56,896 nt of DNA from SG8-30 sp964406445 (GCA_964406445.1 CAYORU010000023.1:1-56896); one strand, 5' to 3'. Positions 27,009 through 36,461 are shown, numbered from the stretch's first letter. Numbers and translations are program-made. The notes: generated by a model not told the origin, from the sequence alone.

Positions 27009-29168
27009 ATGTCCTACGCGTCCACGCTGCTTGGGCTGTTGCCGGGCGGCAGGCGCGCACCGGGCGTCGGGCAACTCGTCTCCAAGCTCGAGACCTACCT
27101 CCCGCCGGAGCAGGTCGACCGCGTCCGCGACGCCTACGAGTACGCCGAGGCGGCGCACAGGGGCCAGAAGCGGCGCTCCGGCGAGCCGTACATCACCCAC
27201 CCGGTGGCGGTCGCCGACATCCTCGCCGACCTGCGCATGGACGGCGCCACCATCGCCGCGGCGATCCTCCATGACGTCGTGGAAGACACCGGCGCCTCGA
27301 CGGACGAGGTGACGCAGCGCTTCGGCCGCGAGGTCGCGGAGCTGGTCGACGGCGTCACCAAGCTCGACCAGGTCCAGTTCAAGAGCCGGCAGGAAGCGCA
27401 GGCCGAGAGCTTCCGCAAGATGCTGCTCGCCATGGTGCGCGACATCCGCGTGATCATGGTCAAGCTCGCCGACCGGGTCCACAACATGCGCACCCTCGGC
27501 GCCATGCCGCCGCCGAAGCGCCGGCTGGTGGCGCGCGAGACGCTCGACATCTACGCGCCGATCGCCAACCGCCTCGGCATGCACTCGATCAAGCTCGAGC
27601 TCGAGGACCTCGGCTTCAAGGCGCTCTACCCCAAGCGCTACCGCGTGATCGAGCGCGAGGTGAAGCGCGCGCGCGGCAACCAGAAGGAATTCCTGCCGAA
27701 GATCGTCTCGGACCTCCAGCAGGCCCTGGAGAGGGCGGGGATCAAGGGGGAAGTCGAGGCGCGCGAGAAGCACCTGTTCAGCATCTACGCCAAGATGCGG
27801 CGCAAGCGGGCGCCGCTCGAGCAGGTGGTGGACGTGTTCGGCGTGCGGGTCGTGGTCGACAGCGTGGACGAGTGCTATCGGGTGCTCGGGCTCGCCCACG
27901 GGCTGCACCGCCCCATGCCGGGGCGGTTCAAGGACTACATCGCCATCCCGCGCGTGAACGGCTACCAGTCGCTGCACACCACCCTTTTCGGCCCGAACAG
28001 CCTGCCGCTCGAGCTGCAGATACGCACCCGCGAGATGCACCGGATGGCCGAGGACGGCGTCGCCGCGCACTGGCGCTACAAGACCGGCGAGGAAGGCCTC
28101 GTGGACCGCCAGGACCGGGCGCGCGAGTGGCTGAAGAACGTGGCGCAGCTGAACGAGGCCTCGGCCGAGGAGATGCTCGAGAGCGTCCGCGTCGACCTGT
28201 TCCCGGACAAGGTCTACCTGTTCACGCCCAAGGGCGACATCATGCGCCTGCCGCGCGGCGCCACCTGCGTCGACTTCGCCTACGCCGTGCACACCGACGT
28301 GGGCAACCGCTGCGTCGCGGCCAAGGTCGACCGCCGGCTCGCGCCGCTGCGCACCGCGCTTCGGAACGGCCAGACGGTCGAGATCATCACCGCGCGCGGC
28401 GCGAAGCCGAATCCGGCCTGGGCGAGCTTCGTGGTCTCGGCCAAGGCGCGCGCGGCGATCCGCCAGTACCTGCGCAACCTGCGCCGCGACGAGGCGCAGG
28501 AGCTCGGCGCCAGGATGCTGAACCAGGCGCTCGAGGAGTTCAGCCTGTCGATCAGGAAGCTGCCCGACGGCCGCCTCGACCAGGTCGCGGCGTCGCTGTC
28601 GCTGCGCGACGGCAAGGACCTGCTCGAGAAGATCGGCCTCGGCGAGCGCCTCGCGCCGCTCGTGGCGCGCCGCCTGCTGCCGCGCGAGGCCGACACGCCC
28701 CCCGGCGGGCCGCAGGCGCCGCTCGCGATCGCGGGCACCGAGGGCATCGTCGTGTCCTACGCGCGCTGCTGCCACCCGCTGCCGCCCGAGCCCATCGTCG
28801 CCTATCTCTCGAGCGGTCGCGGGGTCGTGATCCACCGCGACAGCTGCCCGAACGTCGCCGGCTTCGGCAAGCAGCCGGACAAGTGGCTGCCGGCGGTGTG
28901 GGAGAAGCAGCCGCAGCGGATGTTCGCCGCCGAGATCCGCGTGCACGTCGCCAACCGCGTCGGCGTGCTGGCGCAGGTGGCGGCGCAGATCGCCGCCAAC
29001 GAGTCGAACATCGAGCACGTCAACGTCGCCGACGAGGGCGACGACACGTCCATCCTCACCTTCGAGATCGCCGTGCGCGACCGGCCGCACCTCGGGCGGG
29101 TGATGCGGGCGATCAAGGGGATGGCGGATGTGCTGGAGGTGGAGCGGAGCATGAACGGTGACCAGTGA
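27009..29168 (+). CDS. spoT: Bifunctional (p)ppGpp synthetase/hydrolase SpoT
   Basis: 719 residues. Order: HD hydrolase domain with HPVAVADILADLR and ILHDVVEDTG; synthetase domain whose RFKD (in GRFKDYIAIPRVNG) is the RxKD type of bifunctional Rel/SpoT rather than the ExDD of RelA; TGS domain (VYLFTPKGDIMRLPRGA); C-terminal zinc/helical region with RCCHPLP; ACT domain (VGVLAQVAAQIAANES). The final codons Gly-Asp-Gln-stop lie inside a heptamer-repeat element (29156 onward), so the tail may have been altered by repeat insertion. Confidence 0.96.
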   Translation: MSYASTLLGLLPGGRRAPGVGQLVSKLETYLPPEQVDRVRDAYEYAEAAHRGQKRRSGEPYITHPVAVADILADLRMDGATIAAAILHDVVEDTGASTDEVTQRFGREVAELVDGVTKLDQVQFKSRQEAQAESFRKMLLAMVRDIRVIMVKLADRVHNMRTLGAMPPPKRRLVARETLDIYAPIANRLGMHSIKLELEDLGFKALYPKRYRVIEREVKRARGNQKEFLPKIVSDLQQALERAGIKGEVEAREKHLFSIYAKMRRKRAPLEQVVDVFGVRVVVDSVDECYRVLGLAHGLHRPMPGRFKDYIAIPRVNGYQSLHTTLFGPNSLPLELQIRTREMHRMAEDGVAAHWRYKTGEEGLVDRQDRAREWLKNVAQLNEASAEEMLESVRVDLFPDKVYLFTPKGDIMRLPRGATCVDFAYAVHTDVGNRCVAAKVDRRLAPLRTALRNGQTVEIITARGAKPNPAWASFVVSAKARAAIRQYLRNLRRDEAQELGARMLNQALEEFSLSIRKLPDGRLDQVAASLSLRDGKDLLEKIGLGERLAPLVARRLLPREADTPPGGPQAPLAIAGTEGIVVSYARCCHPLPPEPIVAYLSSGRGVVIHRDSCPNVAGFGKQPDKWLPAVWEKQPQRMFAAEIRVHVANRVGVLAQVAAQIAANESNIEHVNVADEGDDTSILTFEIAVRDRPHLGRVMRAIKGMADVLEVERSMNGDQ

Positions 29169-29249
29169 CCGGTGACCGGTGACCGGCCGAACCGGGCTCA
29201 GCCGCAAGCGAGGTTTCTGGCCGATCACCGGTCACCGGTCACCGGTCAC
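29156..29249. repeat. Heptamer-repeat inverted element, copy 1
   Basis: The left arm (29157-29188) has four 7-base units GGTGACC / AGTGACC, then GGCC. The right arm (29219-29249) is its near-perfect reverse complement: GGCC, GATCACC and GTCACCG-type units. About 31 base pairs with two mismatches, around a 30-base loop. The arm begins inside spoT and supplies its last sense codons and stop. The structure could act as a terminator or mRNA-end stabiliser before ridA. A second copy lies at 44843. Confidence 0.85.
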
Positions 29250-29256
29250 GATTAGC

Positions 29257-29262
29257 TAGAAT
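29257..29262 (+). promoter_or_regulatory. -10-like box before ridA
   Basis: TAGAAT matches the -10 consensus at 5 of 6 positions, just beyond the repeat element and 30 bases before the ridA GTG. It suggests ridA-recG-ubiC-ubiA can be transcribed independently of spoT. Confidence 0.4.
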
Positions 29263-29291
29263 CATCCGCCAGCCTCCTGCAGGACCTGCCC

Positions 29292-29675
29292 GTGAAGAAG
29301 ACGATCATCGCGACCCCCAGCGCCCCCGCCGCCATCGGCCCCTACTCGCAGGCGGTGCGCGCGGGCGACACGGTCTACCTGTCCGGCCAGATCCCGCTGG
29401 ATCCGCGCAGCGGCGAGCTGGTCGGCGGGCCGATCGAGACCCAGGCGCGGCGCGTGTTCGAGAACCTCAAGGCGGTGGCCGCCGCCGCCGATGCGACGCT
29501 CGACGACGCGGTCCGCGTCACCATCTACCTCACCGATCTCGGCCACTTCGCGGCCGTGAACGCGGTGATGGCGGAGTATTTCCGCGAGCCCTACCCGGCG
29601 CGGGTCACCATCGGCGTGGCGTCGCTGCCCAAGGGCGCGTCGGTCGAGGTGGACTGCGTCCTTGTCACTTCCTGA
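29292..29675 (+). CDS. ridA: RidA family enamine/imine deaminase
   Basis: 127 residues. Hydrolyses reactive 2-aminoacrylate and related enamines to keto acids and ammonia, protecting PLP enzymes. Family marks: AIGPYSQAVRAG, VYLSGQIPLDP, TIYLTDLGHFAAVN and the C-terminal RVTIGVASLPKGASVEVD with the conserved Arg. The start codon is GTG. It overlaps recG by 14 bases. Confidence 0.95.
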   Translation: MKKTIIATPSAPAAIGPYSQAVRAGDTVYLSGQIPLDPRSGELVGGPIETQARRVFENLKAVAAAADATLDDAVRVTIYLTDLGHFAAVNAVMAEYFREPYPARVTIGVASLPKGASVEVDCVLVTS

Positions 29676-31749
29676 CCCCGCGCCCGAGCTGCGGCCGGTC
29701 ACGAGCCTCAAGGGCGTCGGGCAGGCGCTCGCGGACCGGCTCGCGAAACTCGGCGTCGAGACGGTCGGCGACCTGCTGTTCCTGCTGCCGCTGCGTTACG
29801 AGGACCGCACCCGGATCGTGCCGATCGGGTCGCTCAGGCCCGGCGAGCGCGCGGTCGTGGAAGGCGAGATCCAGCTCGCCGAGGTGGTGTTCCGGCGCAA
29901 GCGCACGCTGCTCGTGCGCGTGGCCGACGGCACCGGCTTCCTGACGCTGCGCTTCTTCTACTTCAGCGGCGCGCAACAGGAGCAGCTGGTCCGCGGCGCG
30001 CGCCTGCGCTGTTTCGGCGAGGTGAGGCGCGGGCCGCTCGGCCTCGAGATCGTGCACCCCGAGTACCGACGCGCCGATGCGCGCGACGCGCAGGCGACCG
30101 AGGACGCACTCACGCCCGTCTACCCGGCGACCGAGGGCGTGCAGCAGGGCCGGCTCAGGATACTCACCGCGCTGGCGCTCGCGGCGGCCCGCGACGGCGT
30201 GCGCGACTGGCTGCCGCCCGCGCTGCTCGAAGACCTCGGGCTGCCGACGCTCGGCGCGGCGCTCGAGTACGTGCACCGGCCGCCGCCCGACGCCGAGCTC
30301 GGGCTGCTCGCCGCCGGCCAGCACCCCGCGCAGCGCAGGCTCGCCTTCGAGGAGCTGCTCGCCCACCAGCTGGCGTTGCGGGAGCTTCGCAAGCAGCTGC
30401 GGCGCGATCCGGCCTGGCCGCTCGCGCCGCCAGGCGAGCTCGAGGCGCGCCTTCGCGAGTCGCTGCCCTTCGACCTCACCGGCGCGCAGCGCCGCGTCCT
30501 CGAGGAGATCCGCAAGGACCTGGCCGAGCCGAGCCCGATGCTCAGGCTGGTGCAGGGCGACGTCGGCTCCGGCAAGACCGTGGTCGCGGCACTCGCCGCG
30601 CTGCGCGCGGTCGAGTGCGGCTGCCAGGCCGTGCTGATGGCGCCGACGGAACTGCTCGCGGAGCAGCACTGGCAGAACCTCGACCGCTGGCTCAGGCCGC
30701 TCGGCGTGCTGGCCGCGCTGCTCACCGGCCGGCTGACCGGCCGCGCGCGCCAGTCCGCGCTCGATGCCATCGCGAGCGGCGAGGTGCCGGTGGCCGTCGG
30801 CACGCACGCGCTGTTCCAGGAGGGCGTGCGCTTCGCGCGGCTCGGGCTGGCGGTCGTCGACGAGCAGCATCGCTTCGGCGTGCAGCAGCGCCTCGCGCTG
30901 CGGGACAAGGGCCTTTCCGGCGGCCGCTACCCTCACCAGCTGATCATGACGGCGACGCCGATCCCCCGCACGCTCGCCATGACCGCCTACGCGGACCTCG
31001 ACGTCTCGGTGATCGACGAGCTGCCGCCCGGGCGCACGCCGGTCGCGACGGTCGCGATGCCCGAGACGCGCCGCGACGAGGTCGTCGCGCGCATCCATGG
31101 CGCCTGCCGCGAAGGCCGCCAGGCCTACTGGGTCTGCCCGCTGATCGAGGAATCCGATGCGCTCGAGGCGCAGGCGGCGCAGGACACGGCCGCGGCGCTC
31201 GCCGCCGCGCTCCCGGAAGTCCGGGTCGCGCTGGTCCACGGCCGCATGCCCGCCGCCGAGAAGGAGCGCACCATGGCCCGCTTCAAGGCGGGGCAGATCC
31301 AGCTGCTGGTCGCCACCACCGTGATCGAGGTCGGCGTGGACGTGCCGAACGCGAGCCTGATGGTGATCGAGAACTCCGAGCGCATGGGCCTCGCCCAGCT
31401 GCACCAGCTGCGCGGCCGCGTCGGCCGCGGCGAGCACGCCAGCAGCTGCGTGCTGCTCTACCGGGCGCCGCTCAGCGAACTCGCCCGCGAGCGCCTCAAG
31501 GTGCTCAGGGAGACCAACGACGGCTTCGAGGTGGCGCGCCGCGACCTCGAGCTGCGCGGTCCCGGCGAGCTGCTCGGCACCCGCCAGACCGGCCTCATGA
31601 CGCTGCGCGTGGCGGACCTGACCCGCGACGCCGACCTGTTGCCCCGCGTCCAGCAGGCGGCGGAGATGATGCTCGCCGCGCATGGGGATAACATTGCGGC
31701 CCTCAAGCGCCGCTGGATCGGCGCCGGCACCCGCTACGGCCACGTATGA
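29662..31749 (+). CDS. recG: ATP-dependent DNA helicase RecG
   Basis: 695 residues, normal length. Remodels stalled forks and Holliday junctions. An N-terminal wedge/OB domain precedes the helicase core: Walker A GDVGSGKTVVA, Walker B-like VDEQHRFG, TATPIPRTLA, then HGRMPAAEKE, ATTVIEVGVDVPNA and QLRGRVGRGEH. The start appears to be TTG at 29662 (MSLPDPAPELRPV), overlapping the end of ridA. No ATG or GTG lies near the expected N-terminus. Confidence 0.94.
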   Translation: MSLPDPAPELRPVTSLKGVGQALADRLAKLGVETVGDLLFLLPLRYEDRTRIVPIGSLRPGERAVVEGEIQLAEVVFRRKRTLLVRVADGTGFLTLRFFYFSGAQQEQLVRGARLRCFGEVRRGPLGLEIVHPEYRRADARDAQATEDALTPVYPATEGVQQGRLRILTALALAAARDGVRDWLPPALLEDLGLPTLGAALEYVHRPPPDAELGLLAAGQHPAQRRLAFEELLAHQLALRELRKQLRRDPAWPLAPPGELEARLRESLPFDLTGAQRRVLEEIRKDLAEPSPMLRLVQGDVGSGKTVVAALAALRAVECGCQAVLMAPTELLAEQHWQNLDRWLRPLGVLAALLTGRLTGRARQSALDAIASGEVPVAVGTHALFQEGVRFARLGLAVVDEQHRFGVQQRLALRDKGLSGGRYPHQLIMTATPIPRTLAMTAYADLDVSVIDELPPGRTPVATVAMPETRRDEVVARIHGACREGRQAYWVCPLIEESDALEAQAAQDTAAALAAALPEVRVALVHGRMPAAEKERTMARFKAGQIQLLVATTVIEVGVDVPNASLMVIENSERMGLAQLHQLRGRVGRGEHASSCVLLYRAPLSELARERLKVLRETNDGFEVARRDLELRGPGELLGTRQTGLMTLRVADLTRDADLLPRVQQAAEMMLAAHGDNIAALKRRWIGAGTRYGHV

Positions 31750-32309
31750 CTGCCCCCTCGCCGAAAACCGCCCCCCTCGCCACCGACGGCCCGCACTGGA
31801 CGGATTCGGCCGCGGCGCTGGGCGCGCCGCCCGCCATCCTCGGCTGGCTCAGCGAGGCGGGCCTGCTGACCGAGCGCGTGCGCCGCGGCTGCACCGGCGG
31901 CTTCGGCTTGAGGATCGTCGAGCAGCGCGAGGACCGGCTGGCGCCGGCCGACGCGCGGCTGCTCGGCGCGACCGACCCGCGCTGCTTCGTCCGCGAGATC
32001 GAGCTCACCTGCGGCGGCGCGGCGCGGGTGTTCGCGCAGACGCTGGTGCCCGCGTCGACGGTCGCGGCCGAGCCCTGGCTCGCGGAGCTCGGCACCGAGG
32101 CGCTGGGCCCCAGGCTCGCGCGCACCGGCAACGCCCGGCGCGAACCCTTCGAGTTCGCGCGCCTCGAGCCAGGCCACGCGCTCTTCGGGCGGGCCTGGCG
32201 CGACCCGAAGGACGCGCCGGAGGCGCTGTGGGCCCGCCGCGCCTGCTACGCCCTCGGGCCGGCCCGCCTCGTCGTGCAGGAGGTGTTCCTGCCGGGAGTG
32301 CTCGAATGA
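31746..32309 (+). CDS. ubiC: Chorismate pyruvate-lyase
   Basis: 187 residues. Converts chorismate to 4-hydroxybenzoate plus pyruvate, the first committed step of ubiquinone synthesis. Family features include WLSEAGLLTERVR near the start, CFVREIELTCGG, ARTGNARREPFEFAR and WARRACYALG. ATGA overlap with recG, and its stop overlaps the ubiA start. Confidence 0.92.
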   Translation: MTAPSPKTAPLATDGPHWTDSAAALGAPPAILGWLSEAGLLTERVRRGCTGGFGLRIVEQREDRLAPADARLLGATDPRCFVREIELTCGGAARVFAQTLVPASTVAAEPWLAELGTEALGPRLARTGNARREPFEFARLEPGHALFGRAWRDPKDAPEALWARRACYALGPARLVVQEVFLPGVLE

Positions 32310-33265
32310 GCACGCCGCTGCGCCCGGCGCCGCTGCGCAAGCCGCGGCCGGATCCGGAATACAAGCCACAGTACCGGCCGCAGACGCTGCGCCACGTCGC
32401 CTCCGCGCTTGTCGCGACGCTCGGCGAGTACGCGATGCTGATGCGCCTGCACCGGCCGATCGGCATCTGGCTCCTGATGTGGCCGGCGCTGTGGGGGCTC
32501 TGGATCGCAGGCGCCGGACGGCCCGACCAGCACGCCTTCACGATCTTCATGGCCGGCGTGCTGGTGATGCGCTCGGCGGGCTGCGTGATCAACGACTACG
32601 CCGACCGCGGCTTCGACCCGCACGTTCGCCGCACCGCCGAGCGGCCGCTGGCCGCCGGCAAGGTGACGCCCGGCGAGGCGCTGACGCTGTTCGTGGCGCT
32701 CGGCCTCGTCGCCAGCTGGCTCGCGCTGCAGCTCGAGCCGCTGGCGCGACTCTATGCCGTCGCGGGCGCGGTGCTCGCGGTGACCTACCCCTTCATGAAG
32801 CGCTTCATCTACCTGCCGCAGTTCTACCTCGGCGCGGCCTTCGCCTGGTCGATCCCGATGGCCTTCGCCCAGCTGACCGGCGAGGTGCCCCGCCTCGGCT
32901 GGCTGATGGTGGTCGCGGTGGTGCTGTGGGCCGCCATCTACGACACGATGTACGCGATGGTGGACCGCGAGGACGACCTGCGCCTGAAGCTCAAGTCCAC
33001 CGCCATCCTGTTCGGCGACGCGGACCGGGTGATCATCGGCGCGATGCAGGCGATGATGCTCTTCGCGATGTGGCTGGTCGGGCGCGAAGCCGGGCTCGGC
33101 GGCTGGTACCAGGCGGGTGTCGCGGCCGGTGCGGTGGTCTTCGCCTGGGAGCAGTGGCTCATCCGCGATCGCGAACCCACCCGCTGCTTCCAGGCCTTCA
33201 ACAACAGCCACTACTTCGGCCTGGTCGTCTTCGTCGGGCTCGCGCTCGACTACCTGTTCCGGTGA
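32306..33265 (+). CDS. ubiA: 4-hydroxybenzoate octaprenyltransferase
   Basis: 319 residues. Integral membrane prenyltransferase that adds the polyprenyl tail to 4-hydroxybenzoate. Two aspartate-rich Mg-diphosphate motifs: NDYADRGFD (96-104) and DREDDLRLK; about eight membrane spans. The N-terminus carries a Pro/Arg-rich extension of about 35 residues before the first conserved segment (LMRLHRPIGIWLL). Coupled to ubiC (ATGA) and to the next gene (GTGA). Confidence 0.95.
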   Translation: MSTPLRPAPLRKPRPDPEYKPQYRPQTLRHVASALVATLGEYAMLMRLHRPIGIWLLMWPALWGLWIAGAGRPDQHAFTIFMAGVLVMRSAGCVINDYADRGFDPHVRRTAERPLAAGKVTPGEALTLFVALGLVASWLALQLEPLARLYAVAGAVLAVTYPFMKRFIYLPQFYLGAAFAWSIPMAFAQLTGEVPRLGWLMVVAVVLWAAIYDTMYAMVDREDDLRLKLKSTAILFGDADRVIIGAMQAMMLFAMWLVGREAGLGGWYQAGVAAGAVVFAWEQWLIRDREPTRCFQAFNNSHYFGLVVFVGLALDYLFR

Positions 33266-33765
33266 GGCGCTGGCTCACGCGCCTCGCGACCGCGCTGGCG
33301 CTGGTCGCGCCGGCGATCATCGTTTACGCGTGGCAGACCCGCGACCTGCTGCCCGCCGGCGAGCGGCTCGCCGCGCCGCCGCTGCCGACGCTCACCGCCG
33401 ACGGCGCGCGCTTCGACGCGGCGATCCTCGCCGGCCGGCCGGCGGTGGTGTACTTCTTCGCGCCCTGGTGCGGCGTCTGCGCCGCGAGCGCGCCGCAGCT
33501 GCGCTGGTTCGACGGATTCTCGACCGGCTCCGCGCAGGTGGTGCTGGTCGCCCTCGATTACGCCTCGGCCACGGAAGCGGCGGCCTGGGCCGAGGATCAC
33601 GCCCTCGGGATGCCGGTGCTGCTGGGCGACGCGGCCACCGCGGCCGACTGGCGCATCCGCGGCTATCCGACCTACTACGTGCTGGATGGCGAGGGCCGCG
33701 TCGCGGGCCGCGACTTCGGCCTCAGCACCCTGCCGGGCCTGTGGTGGCGCACGTGGGGACTGTGA
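33262..33765 (+). CDS. Membrane-anchored thioredoxin-fold protein (TlpA/ScsD-like)
   Basis: 167 residues. One N-terminal membrane span (about 8-24) and a periplasmic thioredoxin fold with the redox motif Cys70-Gly-Val-Cys73 in FFAPWCGVC. A cis-Pro segment (RGYPTYYVLD) follows, and the C-terminus matches the ScsD/TlpA reductase type. Expected to reduce or exchange periplasmic disulfides; the partner is unknown. Starts with GTG overlapping the ubiA stop. Confidence 0.87.
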   Translation: MRRWLTRLATALALVAPAIIVYAWQTRDLLPAGERLAAPPLPTLTADGARFDAAILAGRPAVVYFFAPWCGVCAASAPQLRWFDGFSTGSAQVVLVALDYASATEAAAWAEDHALGMPVLLGDAATAADWRIRGYPTYYVLDGEGRVAGRDFGLSTLPGLWWRTWGL

Positions 33766-33767
33766 GC

Positions 33768-35714
33768 ATGCGGCGTCTCGGCCTTCTTCTCGCCGCCACC
33801 GCGCTGCAGCTGCCGCTTGCGGCGGGCGCGGTGTCGCCAGAGAAGTTCCGGGCCGAGCGCGAGGCCTTCAAGGCCGCCTATGCAGACGCCGAGGCGGGCC
33901 GGCCGCTGCCCGAGGGCGAACTGCTCGACCGGCTCGGCGGCTACGTGCTGTATCCCTACATCGAGGCAGCGCAGGTCCGGGCGCTGCTTCGCCAGGGCGG
34001 CGCCGCGGCCGACGCCGCTGCGAAGCGTTTCCTCGAGCGCCACGGCGCGGAGCCGTTCGCCCGGCCGGTGCGCCGGGCCTGGCTCGACAGCCTCGCCTCC
34101 CGCCGGCGCTGGAACGAGTACCTCGAGGTGTTCGCGACGGCGCGCGCGGTCGACCAGACCCTGCGCTGCCAGGCACTTGAGGCGCGCATCGCGCTCGGCC
34201 GGCTCGATGGCCTCGTCGAGGCCGCGACCGCGGAGTGGCTGACGGGTACGAGCGCGCCGGACGCCTGCAATCCAGCCTACGACTGGCTGCGCGCGCGCGG
34301 CGCGCTGACGCCCGATCTGATAGAGCGTCGCGCGCGGCTCGCGCTCGCCGCCGGCGAGACGCGCCTCGGCCGCTGGCTCGCGCGCCAGCTGCCGGAAGAA
34401 CGCGCCGGGCCGCTCACCGACTGGGCCACGCTGATCGAGAAGCCGGGCCGGTCGATCGACGCGGCGATCGAATCGCCGAAGACGGGCATCGAGCCGGCCG
34501 CCCTGCTCGACGGCTGGACGCGCCTGGTGCGCGCGGACGTCGAGGGCGCGCTCGATCGCTACGAGCGCCTCGTCGCGGCCCGCCGGCTCGACGCGGCGGC
34601 GGCGAGCCCCTACGCGCGCGTGCTCGCCATCCGCCTCGCGTTGAATCGCCACGCCGCCGCGCGGCGTATCTTCGACCTCGTGCGTCCCGCGGACTACGAC
34701 GAGCAGGCCTTCGAGTGGCATGCGCGCGCGGCGCTGTGGGCCCGCGACTGGCCGCGCGTGGAGCGGGTCATCACCGCGATGCCGCCGGCGCTCGCGAGCC
34801 AGGCGCGCTGGCGCTACTTCGCCGCACGCGCGGCCGAGGCCCGCGGCCAGAAGACGCTGGCCGGCGAGATCTACGCGACGGTCGCGCCGGGCGGCAACTG
34901 GTACGCGGTGCTCGCCTCGGCCCGGCTCGGCCGGCCGTTCGCGCCGCCGCGGCAGGCGCTGCCGCTCGACGCCGCGCGCATGGACGCCCTCGAAGCGCGG
35001 CCGCCGCTCGCTCGCGCGCGCGAGCTCTTCTACGCGGAGTTCCCCGGCCAGGCCAACTCGGAGTGGAACGACGCGTTCGAGGCGCTGGCGGAGGCGGAGC
35101 GCGTGCAGGCGGTCGGCCTCGCCGGACGCTGGGGCTGGCACTTCCAGTCCATCGCCAGCGCCGCCAGGCTCGGCTTGTTCGACGACCTCGAGCTGCTCTA
35201 CCCACGGCCCTTCGACGCCGAGGTCGCCGCCGCCGCGAAGTCGGTGGACCTCGCGCCGAGCCTCATTTACGCAGTGATCCGCCAGGAGAGCCTCTACCAG
35301 CCTCACGCCGTCTCGAGCGCGAACGCGCGTGGGCTGATGCAGCTCCTGCCCGCGACCGCGGCCGCGACCGCACGGCGCCTCGGCCGCCCGCGGCCCTCGT
35401 CGTCCGGGCTGCTGCTGCCCGCGGTCAACGTGCCGCTCGGCGCCGGTTACCTGCGCCAGCTGGTCGACCGCTTCGACGGGCAGGTGGCGCTCGCGCTCGC
35501 CGGCTACAACGCCGGGCCGAACGCCGTGCGCCGCTGGCTGCCGGACGGGCCGCTGGACGTGGACCTCTGGGTCGAGAACATTCCCTTCAACGAGACCCGC
35601 GGCTACGTGCAGCGGGTGATGTGGCACAGCGTGGTGTTCAAGTGGCTCGCCGACCGCCAGCCCGAGGACGCTTCGCCGTGGCTGGTCGAGGTCACGCCGC
35701 GCGTCGTGAGCTGA
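33768..35714 (+). CDS. slt: Soluble lytic murein transglycosylase
   Basis: 648 residues with a signal peptide (about 1-21). A long alpha-helical superhelix (about 25-450) forms the ring of Slt70, followed by a linker and the catalytic lysozyme-like domain: Glu507 in VIRQESLYQPHAVSSANARG, then LMQLLPATA and ALAGYNAGPNAVRRW. It cleaves glycan strands to 1,6-anhydro products. The ATG at 33768 was taken; a GTG at 33762 overlapping the previous stop is also possible. Its 3' end overlaps comF by 23 bases, tail to tail. Confidence 0.93.
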   Translation: MRRLGLLLAATALQLPLAAGAVSPEKFRAEREAFKAAYADAEAGRPLPEGELLDRLGGYVLYPYIEAAQVRALLRQGGAAADAAAKRFLERHGAEPFARPVRRAWLDSLASRRRWNEYLEVFATARAVDQTLRCQALEARIALGRLDGLVEAATAEWLTGTSAPDACNPAYDWLRARGALTPDLIERRARLALAAGETRLGRWLARQLPEERAGPLTDWATLIEKPGRSIDAAIESPKTGIEPAALLDGWTRLVRADVEGALDRYERLVAARRLDAAAASPYARVLAIRLALNRHAAARRIFDLVRPADYDEQAFEWHARAALWARDWPRVERVITAMPPALASQARWRYFAARAAEARGQKTLAGEIYATVAPGGNWYAVLASARLGRPFAPPRQALPLDAARMDALEARPPLARARELFYAEFPGQANSEWNDAFEALAEAERVQAVGLAGRWGWHFQSIASAARLGLFDDLELLYPRPFDAEVAAAAKSVDLAPSLIYAVIRQESLYQPHAVSSANARGLMQLLPATAAATARRLGRPRPSSSGLLLPAVNVPLGAGYLRQLVDRFDGQVALALAGYNAGPNAVRRWLPDGPLDVDLWVENIPFNETRGYVQRVMWHSVVFKWLADRQPEDASPWLVEVTPRVVS

Positions 35715-36423
35715 GCGCGGCGCGCGCCACGCACCAGGACTCGATCCAGTCCGCGCCGCCCTCGCGCAGCACGGCGGCGAGCTCCTCCGCGGTGCTGCCG
35801 GTCGTCATCACGTCGTCGACGATGGCGACTCGCGCGACCGGCAGCGGACGCAGCAGCTCGAAGGCGCCGCGGAGGTTGTCGGCCCGCTCCAGCGCGCCGA
35901 GGCCGACCTGCTCGGCGGTCGCGCGCCGCCTGCGCACGTAGCCCGTCAGCACCGGGAGACCCAGGCGGCGGCCGGCGAAGCGGGCGATCTCGCCGGCCTG
36001 GTTGTAGCCGCGCTCGGCCTCGCGGCGGCGGTGCAGCGGCACGGGCAGCAACGCCTCGACGTGCAGGGCGTGGGCGGTCGCGGCCGCCTGCCCGAGCAGG
36101 GTGCCAAGCACCCGGGACACGGCGAGGTCACCGCCGTACTTGAGGCGGCGAACGAGCGAATCTACGGGGAACTGGTAGCGATATGCAGCGAACGCGGCGT
36201 CAAAGGCTCGCGGCCGGCGCAGGCACTCGCCGCACAGGAAGGCGTCCGCCCAAGGCAGCGGCGCGGCGCAGCCGGTGCAGGCCGGCAGGTCGCGCGGCAG
36301 GTCGGCCTGGCAGGCCGGGCAGAGGTCGAGCGCCGGCGGCTGGCCCGGGTCGAGGCAGAGCATGCAAGTCGGCGGGAAGAACCGGCCGACCGCGAGCGAC
36401 AGGTTCTCGTAAACCCGCTCCAT
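35692..36423 (-). CDS. comF: ComF family protein (phosphoribosyltransferase-like)
   Basis: 243 residues. The N-terminus has paired cysteines (PTCMLC, LCPAC, CTGC, CGEC) that suggest zinc binding. The C-terminus is a type I phosphoribosyltransferase fold with the PRPP loop VAIVDDVMTTGST. ComF supports uptake of transforming DNA, which fits with the type IV pilus genes in this window. The ATG at 36423 (MERVYENL) is preferred; upstream in-frame starts would run through the bioB promoter. Divergent from bioB. Confidence 0.9.
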   Translation of the reverse strand: MERVYENLSLAVGRFFPPTCMLCLDPGQPPALDLCPACQADLPRDLPACTGCAAPLPWADAFLCGECLRRPRAFDAAFAAYRYQFPVDSLVRRLKYGGDLAVSRVLGTLLGQAAATAHALHVEALLPVPLHRRREAERGYNQAGEIARFAGRRLGLPVLTGYVRRRRATAEQVGLGALERADNLRGAFELLRPLPVARVAIVDDVMTTGSTAEELAAVLREGGADWIESWCVARAALSSRRAA

Positions 36424-36432
36424 CGGCGATGG

Positions 36433-36461
36433 TTGACAGGCCCTGGCGGCGTTCAAATACT
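36433..36461 (+). promoter_or_regulatory. Sigma-70-type promoter of the bio operon
   Basis: Perfect -35 TTGACA (36433-36438), 17-base spacer and AATACT (36456-36461, 4 of 6 match), giving transcription from about 36468 and a leader of roughly 70 bases before the bioB GTG. This is the best-formed promoter noticed in the window. No BirA operator was identified with confidence. Confidence 0.55.

Noticed and set aside
25935..29228. A 1097-codon open frame on the minus strand opposite gmk-rpoZ-spoT
   Set aside because: The plus-strand genes are unmistakable conserved proteins. In such GC-rich DNA the antisense frame stays open by codon bias, and its translation is low-complexity Arg/Ala/Gly/His-rich.
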